Positions 1 to 5,028 of a stretch of DNA of 6,863 nucleotides are shown here, in pieces (position 1 is the stretch's first letter; each line of letters starts with the position of its first letter). This DNA is from Verrucomicrobiota bacterium. Its GTDB lineage: Bacteria > Verrucomicrobiota > Verrucomicrobiia > Limisphaerales > JADLHS01. The notes below the pieces were generated by a model that worked only from the letters and a program-made list of their open reading frames with translations, ran no database searches and had not been told where the DNA came from. The translations under genes were made by a program, and so were the position numbers. Where the stretch lies: the NCBI GenBank assembly GCA_004297495.1, contig SCTL01000454.1:1-6863 (forward strand), written 5' to 3'.

Positions 1-21
1 CCCAAAGCCACGCCGTCATGA
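1..21 (+). CDS. 3' end of an upstream gene (last six codons)
   Basis: Frame 1 reads P-K-A-T-P-S and then TGA at 19-21. That stop overlaps the ATG at 18 in the ATGA arrangement, the same coupling seen between the next two genes. The repeated overlap is the only evidence that this frame is a real gene end; six codons cannot identify a product. If real, the gene belongs to the same operon as the membrane genes downstream and may hold the key to their function. Confidence 0.4.
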   Translation, partial: PKATPS

Positions 22-272
22 TCGCCGCCACGTTTCTGATTGCCTTGGGAGTCTATCTGGCGTGCGGATTCGTGTTCGCGATTCCGTTCGTGCTCGGTGG
101 CGTGAAGAAGATTGATCCGCACGCCGCGCACGGCTCGTGGGGATTCCGGCTGTTCATCATTCCCGGCACGATGGCGTTCTGGCCGCTGTTGCTGAAGCGT
201 TGGGCCAGTGGCGTTAAGGAACCGCCGGAAGAAGGTAACGCGCATCGCAAGGCCGCGGAGATCAAACCATGA
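18..272 (+). CDS. Small two-helix membrane protein, unknown function
   Basis: The 84-residue product has a strongly hydrophobic N-terminus (about residues 3-28), a short polar loop containing KKIDPHAAHGS (30-40), a second hydrophobic stretch (about 43-60, with PGTMAFWPLLL), and a charged tail rich in E, K and R. Two histidines (35 and 38) in the loop could bind metal or haem, but that is only a possibility. The stop codon overlaps the start of the next gene by ATGA, which implies translational coupling. The frame is open back to the left edge, so a start outside the window cannot be excluded; ATG 18 is chosen because it opens directly onto the hydrophobic segment and overlaps an upstream stop. 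I do not recognise a named family. Its place beside a Rieske/haem protein suggests an accessory role in membrane electron transfer. Confidence 0.75.
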   Translation: MIAATFLIALGVYLACGFVFAIPFVLGGVKKIDPHAAHGSWGFRLFIIPGTMAFWPLLLKRWASGVKEPPEEGNAHRKAAEIKP

Positions 273-748
273 TTCTGCCGCTCCGCCAGCGTCATCGCCG
301 CATCTTCGCTGTCATTGGCGTGCTGCTGCCCGTCGCGTTCGTCGTCGGCATCGCGGCACGAAAAGCGATGCCGCTTCGAGCGGAAAAGAATTGGGTGACG
401 GAACTTCGCGAAGCCGAGAAACTGGCCTGGGAACGAAGCGATCTTTTCTCCCAGGTCCCTGTTCGCGTTCGCCTGCTGTGCGGCCCCGGCTGGTATCGGA
501 TCGGTTTTTCCGCCGGTCGCGGGTTCGCGAAACCGGACCTGTTGGTTTATTGGGTGGCGGGTCAGCAGAGCGTTTCCGAAACCTTGCCCGACCAGGCGAT
601 CTTGCTCGGGCCGTTCGATCCTTCGCTGTCGTTACAACTTCCGCCGGATACCGACCGCCGTGGGGGCGCGGTGGTGCTTTACAGCCTGGCCGACCAGGAA
701 ATCGTGGATTGGTCGAAACCGATTCCAGCAGGCGAATTAACGAAGTAA
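269..748 (+). CDS. Single-anchor membrane protein, unknown function
   Basis: The 159-residue product begins with a positively charged stretch (RQRHRR, residues 6-11), followed by one hydrophobic helix (about 12-30) and then about 125 soluble residues. This is the layout of an N-terminally anchored protein facing the periplasm. The soluble part has an amphipathic, charged segment (KNWVTELREAEKLAWERSD) and then a beta-rich part with LLCGPGWYRIGFSAG and a second strand pair near VVLYSLADQEIVDW. It has one cysteine in the soluble part and no cofactor motif. The start overlaps the previous stop by ATGA, and only seven bases separate its stop from the Rieske gene, so it is almost certainly co-transcribed and coupled. 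No family is recognised. A structural or assembly subunit of the adjacent redox protein is a guess from position alone. Confidence 0.75.
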   Translation: MILPLRQRHRRIFAVIGVLLPVAFVVGIAARKAMPLRAEKNWVTELREAEKLAWERSDLFSQVPVRVRLLCGPGWYRIGFSAGRGFAKPDLLVYWVAGQQSVSETLPDQAILLGPFDPSLSLQLPPDTDRRGGAVVLYSLADQEIVDWSKPIPAGELTK

Positions 749-755
749 CGAACTC

Positions 756-1871
756 ATGGGCGTCAACTACACATCCGTTCAGTGGAATCGGCAAAAGAAA
801 CTCTATGATGCCGTGCTCGTCGGTGGCGTGGCCGCGTATCTCGTCGCATTCAGCGTGCTGACGAAGCTGCTCTTCCCGCGCGTCACGGATGAGATCATGC
901 TGATCCGCGCCTTCGGCACTGCGGCGTTTGTGTTGTTGCACATCATTCTCTGCATCGGCCCGCTGTGCCGGTTGAATCCGAGATTTCTGCCACTGCTTTA
1001 CAACCGCCGCCACGCGGGCGTGACGTGTTTTCTGATCGGGCTGATTCACGCCGCGCTCGTCGTCATCACGTATCATGCTGGCAGCGACACGAATCCTATC
1101 CTGAGCATTTTCGTTTCGAGTCCGCTCAACGGCTCGATTTCCGGCGTGCCGTTTCAGCCGTTCGGTTTTTTTGCGCTGCTGATTTTGTTTCTCATGGCGG
1201 CGACGAGCCACGATTTCTGGCTCGCAAACTTGAGCGCGCCCGTCTGGAAATCGTTGCACATGCTGGTCTATTTCGCCTACGCGCTGCTGGTGTTGCATGT
1301 GACGTTCGGTGTGTTGCAGGGCGAGGGTAGTCCGGTTTATGTCGGCGCGGTGGGGTTCGGATTGGTGACAGTTCTGGGGTTGCACATCGTCGCGGGGTTT
1401 CGCGAAGCCAAGGCCGACGTGAGCACCGAAACGATGAACGTGTTGGAAGGGAAAACCCTCACGCCCCGCGCCGCTGACAGCCCGTTGAACGACGGTTTCG
1501 TGGACGCCTGTGCCGTTGCGGACATTCCTGAAAACCGCGCACGCATCGTCTGCCTCTCCGGCGAGCGCGTGGCGATTTTCAAATACGAAGGGAAAATTTC
1601 CGCCGTGTCGAACGTCTGCCAGCACCAGAACGGGCCACTCGGCGAGGGGAAAATTGTTTTCGGCTGCATCACCTGTCCGTGGCACGGTTATCAATACCAG
1701 CCGGATACCGGCGCGTCGCCGCCGCCGTTCGTGGAGAAAGTGCCGACGTTCAACGTGCGCGTGAAGAATGGTCGCGTGTTCGTGCATCCGAAACCGAACC
1801 CCGCCGGCGCTCGCGCAGAGCCGGCGCAATTTGAAATGGTAGGGACGCGTTCCACCGCGTCCCAAACCTAA
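756..1871 (+). CDS. Ferric-reductase-like transmembrane / Rieske [2Fe-2S] fusion protein
   Basis: The 371-residue product joins two modules. The N-terminal half (about 17-215) has six hydrophobic helices, roughly at 17-39, 48-70, 86-106, 132-150, 165-187 and 195-214. Histidines inside helices at 62, 98, 168 and 181 are candidate haem ligands; the 168/181 pair has the 13-residue spacing expected within one helix of ferric-reductase or MsrQ-like domains. The C-terminal half (about 245-345) is a Rieske domain with both cluster motifs visible: C288-Q-H290 and C307-P-W-H310, 16 residues apart. A further cysteine at 304 precedes the second motif. The protein should pass electrons between membrane haem and a [2Fe-2S] cluster; partners are not visible, and it has no flavin or NAD domain. 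The last residues (361-371, MVGTRSTASQT) and the TAA stop come from an inverted repeat, so the natural C-terminus was probably near residue 360. Start ATG 756 follows the previous stop by seven bases and has no clear Shine-Dalgarno site. Confidence 0.9.
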   Translation: MGVNYTSVQWNRQKKLYDAVLVGGVAAYLVAFSVLTKLLFPRVTDEIMLIRAFGTAAFVLLHIILCIGPLCRLNPRFLPLLYNRRHAGVTCFLIGLIHAALVVITYHAGSDTNPILSIFVSSPLNGSISGVPFQPFGFFALLILFLMAATSHDFWLANLSAPVWKSLHMLVYFAYALLVLHVTFGVLQGEGSPVYVGAVGFGLVTVLGLHIVAGFREAKADVSTETMNVLEGKTLTPRAADSPLNDGFVDACAVADIPENRARIVCLSGERVAIFKYEGKISAVSNVCQHQNGPLGEGKIVFGCITCPWHGYQYQPDTGASPPPFVEKVPTFNVRVKNGRVFVHPKPNPAGARAEPAQFEMVGTRSTASQT

Positions 1872-1906
1872 ATGAGAATGGGACGCGGTGGAGCGCGTCC
1901 CTACCA
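1837..1906. repeat. Inverted repeat spanning a stop codon (28-bp arms)
   Basis: The arms 1837-1864 and 1879-1906 are reverse complements at 27 of 28 positions, with the single mismatch at T1850. They flank a 14-base loop (1865-1878) that contains the TAA stop of the Rieske gene. Each arm carries GGGACGCG-type sequence. The right arm ends two bases before the GTG start of the next gene. Because of the symmetry, both strands encode the same peptide, MVGTRSTAS. It looks like a non-autonomous palindromic element inserted at a gene junction. The RNA would form a very stable hairpin, which could weaken read-through or protect mRNA ends; that effect is inferred. Confidence 0.9.
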
Positions 1907-1908
1907 AC

Positions 1909-2700
1909 GTGAGCGACGAATTCTACATCGGGTGGGAAGCGAAGGCCGCGCCGGGCATCGGTAAAACGGTGCGTTGCGCCGTCATCGCTGTTCTTGCGCT
2001 GGCGTTGCTTGTGCCGGTTGTGCTGGCGGTCTCGCAACGTATGATTGGCGTGAGCGTGTTCGAGTGGGGCACGCAGAAGACCTTTTCAGGCGTGCTCCAA
2101 ACGCAGCCGTATCCGCACCTGCTCGTGCCGCGACCGGGAGTGAATGAAAAGCACACTTTGCAAAGTGTGCTTTTCAGCCCGGCCATGTTCTCGACCTACC
2201 ACCTCGTCGCGCCGTGGAAGTTTGGTTTGAATCGCGCGGCCATCGCGCCGCTCGACGGTAAATCCGTCACGCTCAAGGGCACACTGATTTATCGAGGTAG
2301 CCAAACCATGATTGAGACGAAGCCGGAGTGGATTCGACCAAACGAAAAGACCCCCAACTCAGCCTCCCTGCCGCAGTCCGTAGCTCTGGGCAAACAAACC
2401 CTCACCGGCGAGATCGTGGACAGTAAATGTTTTCTCGGCGTGATGAATCCTGGCCAGCTCACGCCGCACCGCGCGTGCGCCATCCGTTGCATCAGCGGCG
2501 GCGTGCCGCCGGTTTTACTCGTGCGGCAGAAGGACGGGCCGGCGATTTACTTGTTGCTCGTCTCTGCCGACGGCAAGGCCGTGAACAAACAAGTGCTCGA
2601 CCTGGTTGCCGAGCCGGTCGAGATCACCGGCGAAGTCGAGCGGCAGGGCGAGTTGTTGATTTTGCGGGCTGATCCTGTCACTTATCGCCGAGTGAAGTAG
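1909..2700 (+). CDS. Membrane-anchored protein with a three-cysteine DSKC/HRACAIRC motif
   Basis: From GTG 1909 the product is 263 residues. It has a short cytoplasmic N-terminus, one membrane helix (about 21-43), and a large outer part. The outer part has two similar beta-rich halves, each with a strand reading like a small OB-type barrel: TFSGVLQTQPYPHLLV with LKGTLIYRG near residues 58-130, and LTGEIVDSKCFLG with ITGEVERQGELLIL near 165-254. The C-terminal half carries Cys174, Cys190 and Cys194 in the arrangement DSKC-x15-C-x3-C, with His187 beside them and a following ISGGVPPVLL. Such a cluster suggests metal or haem binding or a redox disulfide; I cannot name the ligand. An upstream in-frame GTG at 1888 lies inside the repeat arm, so 1909 is preferred. 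A 32-bp perfect palindrome is embedded in frame at residues 79-90. The position directly after the Rieske gene makes it a likely partner of that protein. Confidence 0.8.
   Translation: MSDEFYIGWEAKAAPGIGKTVRCAVIAVLALALLVPVVLAVSQRMIGVSVFEWGTQKTFSGVLQTQPYPHLLVPRPGVNEKHTLQSVLFSPAMFSTYHLVAPWKFGLNRAAIAPLDGKSVTLKGTLIYRGSQTMIETKPEWIRPNEKTPNSASLPQSVALGKQTLTGEIVDSKCFLGVMNPGQLTPHRACAIRCISGGVPPVLLVRQKDGPAIYLLLVSADGKAVNKQVLDLVAEPVEITGEVERQGELLILRADPVTYRRVK
2145..2176. repeat. Perfect 32-bp palindrome inside a coding sequence
   Basis: Bases 2145-2160 and 2161-2176 are exact reverse complements with no loop; the half-site contains AAAAGCACACTTTG. It lies in frame in the three-cysteine protein and encodes N79 to S90 (NEKHTLQSVLFS). 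Surrounding protein reads smoothly from HLLVPRPG to FSTYHLVAPWKFG, so the segment looks like an inserted surface loop. Its base make-up is more AT-rich than its surroundings. A cruciform or hairpin is possible. Confidence 0.92.
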
Positions 2701-2763
2701 GACAGGCGTCGCGCCTGTCTCCATTTTTTGGATCAAAGTTAGAGACATGCGCGACGTCTGTCC
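2700..2763. repeat. Inverted pair of self-complementary 23-bp units between genes
   Basis: The unit at 2700-2722 and the unit at 2741-2763 are reverse complements at 20 of 23 positions, separated by 18 bases containing a T6 run (2725-2730). Each unit is itself a small dyad; in the left one GACAGGCG pairs with CGCCTGTC round TCG. The left unit begins on the last base of the TAG stop of the preceding gene. The left small hairpin followed by the T-run at 2725 could act as a weak terminator between the two genes, but the arrangement is also fully explained as a repeat element. Confidence 0.85.
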
Positions 2764-2775
2764 TGCGGTGCAAAC

Positions 2776-3144
2776 ATGAGATGCTTCAAACACCATTCGA
2801 CCGACGCCGTGGCGGTTTGCGCCTGTTGCGGGCGCGCGCTGTGTCCGGACTGCGTTCAAACTCCGACCGCCACGCGCATCGTGTGTTCGAGCGATTGCGC
2901 CAACGCACTGGCCCGCGACGCGAAAGCCGTCCAACTGCTGCTCGACAAAAGCGCCCAAAGCGCGAAGGCGAGCGCGTTTTACTGTTACTTGACTGCCGCG
3001 TTGTCAGCGGGCGCATCCATCGCGGCGTGGTTCATGTTGCCGTCGCCGTTTCTGATTTATTTCACAGCCGCGTGCGCACTCGTGCTGTTTGCGGCGGGAT
3101 TCTGGTACCGACGCGTCGCGCGAAAGCACGGATTGGACGCGTAA
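2776..3144 (+). CDS. Small zinc-binding-type protein with two membrane helices
   Basis: The 122-residue product starts with a cysteine/histidine-rich domain: C3-x2-H6, C15-x2-C18, C23-x2-C26 and C37-x3-C41. This order and spacing resemble a B-box-like zinc finger binding two zinc ions, as found in many small bacterial membrane proteins. A polar stretch (42-66) follows, then two hydrophobic helices (about 67-88 and 91-110) and a basic tail (YRRVARKHG). The zinc domain would lie in the cytoplasm if the basic tail does. The role is unknown; bacterial proteins of this form are often annotated only as B-box zinc finger proteins. ATG 2776 is chosen because the CxxH motif starts at residue 3. It lies 75 bases after the previous gene, with a repeat pair between, so co-transcription is uncertain. 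Confidence 0.8.
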   Translation: MRCFKHHSTDAVAVCACCGRALCPDCVQTPTATRIVCSSDCANALARDAKAVQLLLDKSAQSAKASAFYCYLTAALSAGASIAAWFMLPSPFLIYFTAACALVLFAAGFWYRRVARKHGLDA

Positions 3145-3145
3145 G

Positions 3146-3301
3146 GTCGGAGCGCGAGTTGCGACCAACTCGTGAATGTTTAATCGAAACGTATTCACGG
3201 ATGTTTTGGTCCGACGATATGTCAGGGCGAATCGGATTCCCGCGGTTCACCCACCTCAAGCGCCCCGCCTCCACGCTTCCAAACGGCGGTGGTCCGATTC
3301 G
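3146..3301. repeat. Intergenic stretch with several short inverted repeats
   Basis: This non-coding stretch between the zinc-finger gene and the VOC gene holds at least three dyads. CGAGTTG (3155-3161) pairs with CAACTCG (3166-3172) round a four-base loop. CGTGAAT (3171-3177) pairs with ATTCACG (3193-3199). CGAATCGGA (3228-3236) pairs with TCCGATTCG (3293-3301). GTCGGA (3146-3151) and TCCGAC (3210-3215) also match and enclose the first two. No gene with plausible composition is seen here. The dyads suggest degraded repeat elements or a structured RNA; the data do not separate these. Confidence 0.5.
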
Positions 3302-3320
3302 TCTTTGAAAGCGTTTGAAA

Positions 3321-3427
3321 CGGAGCGCGGCTGTCTCAGCCGCAGTGGGTCCGAGTCTGTGAGCGCGCAGGAGATTTCTGAGCCAGTCCACGTTCGTGAG
3401 TGCTGCGGCTGGGACAGCCGCGCTCCG
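3321..3427. repeat. Inverted repeat with 25-bp arms at the VOC gene start
   Basis: The arms 3321-3345 and 3403-3427 match as reverse complements at 24 of 25 positions, with 57 bases between. Each arm contains CGGAGCGCGGCTGT or its complement and is internally dyadic (GCGGCTG/CAGCCGC). The right arm ends about 20 bases before the hydrophobic core of the VOC signal peptide and is in frame with it, so the element sits across the region where the gene ought to start. Confidence 0.88.
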
Positions 3428-4453
3428 CTGCTGACGCAGGCCGCCGTGTGGCTCCTGCTTTGTGTCACCGCTCTTGCCGCTCACGCCGGCGTGCGCGAAG
3501 TCGGCGCGATTTGTTTGACGGTGAACGATCTTGGGCGCGAACTGAAATTTTTCACGAACACGTTGCCGTTTGAACTGGTTTCGATTTCTGACGCGAGCGG
3601 CAAGGAACAGGATGCTTTGCTGGACTTGCGTGGTGTGAAATTACGGATCGCGACGCTCAAGCTCGGCGAGGAGCGCATCACTCTGACAGAGCACGTCGGC
3701 GAAAAGGGCAAACCGATCCCGCCGGACTCACGCAGCTTTGATCACTGGTTTCAGCACATCGCCATCGTCGTGAGTGATATGGACAAAGCCTACGCGCGGT
3801 TGCTGGCACGCAAGGTCACGCACGTCTCGACCGCGCCGCAGACGTTGCCGGAGTGGAACAAGGACGCGGGCGGCATCAAGGCGTTTTACTTTCGCGGCCC
3901 GGAGGATCACGTGCTGGAAATTATTTGGTTTCCGAAGGGGAAGGGAAATCCGAAGTGGCAAGCCGGTGCCGGCGGGGACGCCGGTGCTCCCAGGATTTTT
4001 CTTGGCATTGATCATACGGCAATCGTGGTGAGTGACACGGAGGTGAGCTTGAAGTTTTATCGCGACCAGCTCGGACTCAAAGTCGCGGGCGGCGCGCATA
4101 ACTACGGCACCGAGCAGGAACACTTGAATCAAGTGTTCGGCGCGAACCTGCGCATCACGGCGCTAAAGGCGGAGCGCGGGCCGGGGATAGAATTTCTCGA
4201 ATACATCGCGCCGCCGGGCGGGCGTGGTTTGCCCAATGACACGGAGGCGAATGATTTAATTTTCTGGAACACCCAGTTGGTCGTGGATGACTTGTCGCAG
4301 CAAACCGGCGCGCTGCGTGGCAATGGCACCAGATTCGTCTCGAAACCGGGAGTCAATCCAGCAGCGCAAATCGTTCGTGATCCGGATGGACACGCTTTGC
4401 AACTGAACCAAGCGGCTGCCGCCGCCGAAGTCAGTTCGCTCCCGCGTCACTGA
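3359..4453 (+). CDS. Exported protein with two VOC (glyoxalase-fold) domains; start uncertain
   Basis: Read from GTG 3359, the product has 364 residues. A hydrophobic signal-peptide core (VWLLLCVTALAAHAG, about 30-44) precedes two VOC domains at about 45-192 and 214-350. Domain 1 shows FQHIAIVVSD (His133) and HVLEIIWF (Glu187), but its first strand, AICLTV, lacks the usual ligand histidine. Domain 2 has GIDHTAIVVSD (His219), EQEHLNQVFG and GIEFLEY, and ends DPDGHALQL, with Gln348 where Glu is usual. VOC proteins bind a divalent metal and act as isomerases, dioxygenases or binding proteins; the substrate here is unknown. The start is unresolved: ATG 3176 is in frame but reads through repeat sequence, while GTG 3446 has a weak AGG upstream but leaves no basic n-region. 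The linker between domains is encoded by another repeat. It converges with the gene at 4481. Confidence 0.8.
   Translation: MSAQEISEPVHVRECCGWDSRAPLLTQAAVWLLLCVTALAAHAGVREVGAICLTVNDLGRELKFFTNTLPFELVSISDASGKEQDALLDLRGVKLRIATLKLGEERITLTEHVGEKGKPIPPDSRSFDHWFQHIAIVVSDMDKAYARLLARKVTHVSTAPQTLPEWNKDAGGIKAFYFRGPEDHVLEIIWFPKGKGNPKWQAGAGGDAGAPRIFLGIDHTAIVVSDTEVSLKFYRDQLGLKVAGGAHNYGTEQEHLNQVFGANLRITALKAERGPGIEFLEYIAPPGGRGLPNDTEANDLIFWNTQLVVDDLSQQTGALRGNGTRFVSKPGVNPAAQIVRDPDGHALQLNQAAAAAEVSSLPRH
3961..3991. repeat. In-frame GC-rich hairpin repeat in the VOC domain linker
   Basis: GCCGGCG at 3968-3974 and CGCCGGT at 3979-3985 form a stem round GGGA, extended outward by G-T and G-C pairs to about ten pairs. 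It encodes the AGAGGDAGAP linker between the two VOC domains. Length and reading frame suggest a tolerated repeat insertion in a flexible region rather than conserved protein sequence. Confidence 0.65.
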
Positions 4454-4480
4454 GCGGCGCAGAAGCAAATCCGTCGGGAT

Positions 4481-4921
4481 TCAACTCTGCGACTTGGCCG
4501 ACGATTCGGATGCCTGCGCCTGCGGCGGCGGCGTGTGAATCACGGCCAGCGGATAGCGCAGCTTCATCACGTCGTCCACGAGCACTTCGATGTAGTAAGT
4601 CCCGGCGGTCTTGAACTCGACTTGTTGCAGCACCGTCACGTTCGTCGCGCTCATCGAGGCGTCCTGCAAGGGAAATTTCACCTCGCCCTTGCGCAACACG
4701 GTGGTTTGGTCCGGCGCGATGAGCCGCACGTTTTCGGTGAAGTTGCCCAGGCCCGCCGTCCAGCGGTTGAAGACGCAGAGCCGCAACGCGACCACGGGCA
4801 CTTGCGGCACGCGGATGAAATTGATGACGCCGATCAGGAAGAAATTACCGTTCACTTCCTGGCGGATTTCCTCGCACACGAGCGAGCATTGCAGGTCGGG
4901 GAGAATGCGGGTGGGGTTCAT
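4481..4921 (-). CDS. Conserved protein of unknown function (146 aa, DUF6941-like)
   Basis: The 146-residue product starts MNPTRILPDLQCSLVCEEIRQ and has a predicted beta-sandwich look: alternating hydrophobic strands such as GNFFLIGVINFIRVP, VVALRLCVFNRW, FTENVRLIAPD, TVLQQVEFKTAGTYYIEVLVDD and KLRYPLAVI. A low-complexity tail of P, Q, A and S follows (about 130-146). No signal peptide or membrane helix is seen, so it is probably cytoplasmic. The form resembles DUF6941, from memory and not checked. The ATG at 4921 is preferred over the in-frame ATG at 4981, because the extra 20 codons are translated from a heptamer repeat and the conserved-looking protein begins at MNPTR. No Shine-Dalgarno site is visible. 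It lies 107 bases after folD on the same strand, with a repeat between. Confidence 0.8.
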   Translation of the reverse strand: MNPTRILPDLQCSLVCEEIRQEVNGNFFLIGVINFIRVPQVPVVALRLCVFNRWTAGLGNFTENVRLIAPDQTTVLRKGEVKFPLQDASMSATNVTVLQQVEFKTAGTYYIEVLVDDVMKLRYPLAVIHTPPPQAQASESSAKSQS

Positions 4922-4953
4922 GGTCAATGTTTCAATATTAAATTCGGTTCGCA

Positions 4954-5016
4954 GCGTGTTGCGTTTTGCGTGTTGCGTCAAGAGCGCGGGTGGTGCGCTT
5001 CACTGCTTGACGCAAC
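4954..5016. repeat. Heptamer tandem repeat with flanking inverted repeat
   Basis: Four 7-base units starting with GCGT run from 4954: GCGTGTT, GCGTTTT, GCGTGTT, GCGTCAA. The last unit overlaps an 11-base arm, GTTGCGTCAAG (4972-4982), which is exactly complementary to 5006-5016, with a 23-base loop. The structure fills most of the gap between folD and the 146-residue gene. It has no T-run after the stem on the minus strand, so it is not a classical terminator. Confidence 0.75.
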
Positions 5017-5028
5017 CCGGAACACGCA

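Noticed and set aside
208..861. A 217-codon plus-strand frame overlapping the second small gene
   Set aside because: Its composition (runs of R, S and P) is that of a frame-shifted shadow, and it crosses three well-coupled genes.
312..1907. A 531-codon open frame on the minus strand, opposite the Rieske gene and the gene before it
   Set aside because: Its translation is rich in R, H, Q and E with no domain or hydrophobic pattern, and it mirrors the codon bias of the real plus-strand genes. Its Met comes from the palindrome. It is a shadow.
3176..3358. Coding extension of the VOC gene from ATG 3176
   Set aside because: It has no Shine-Dalgarno site, reads through dyads and a repeat arm, and its composition does not resemble a protein domain. 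It is kept only as an alternative start.
4454..4480. Bidirectional terminator between the convergent VOC and 146-residue genes
   Set aside because: The 27 bases contain no stem of useful length and no T-run.
4922..4981. Promoter for the 146-residue gene: TTGACG (complement of 4976-4981) and TAATAT (complement of 4935-4940)
   Set aside because: The spacing is about 36 bases, far from the usual 17, and the TTGACG lies in the heptamer/inverted repeat. A -10-like AT-rich patch alone is not enough.
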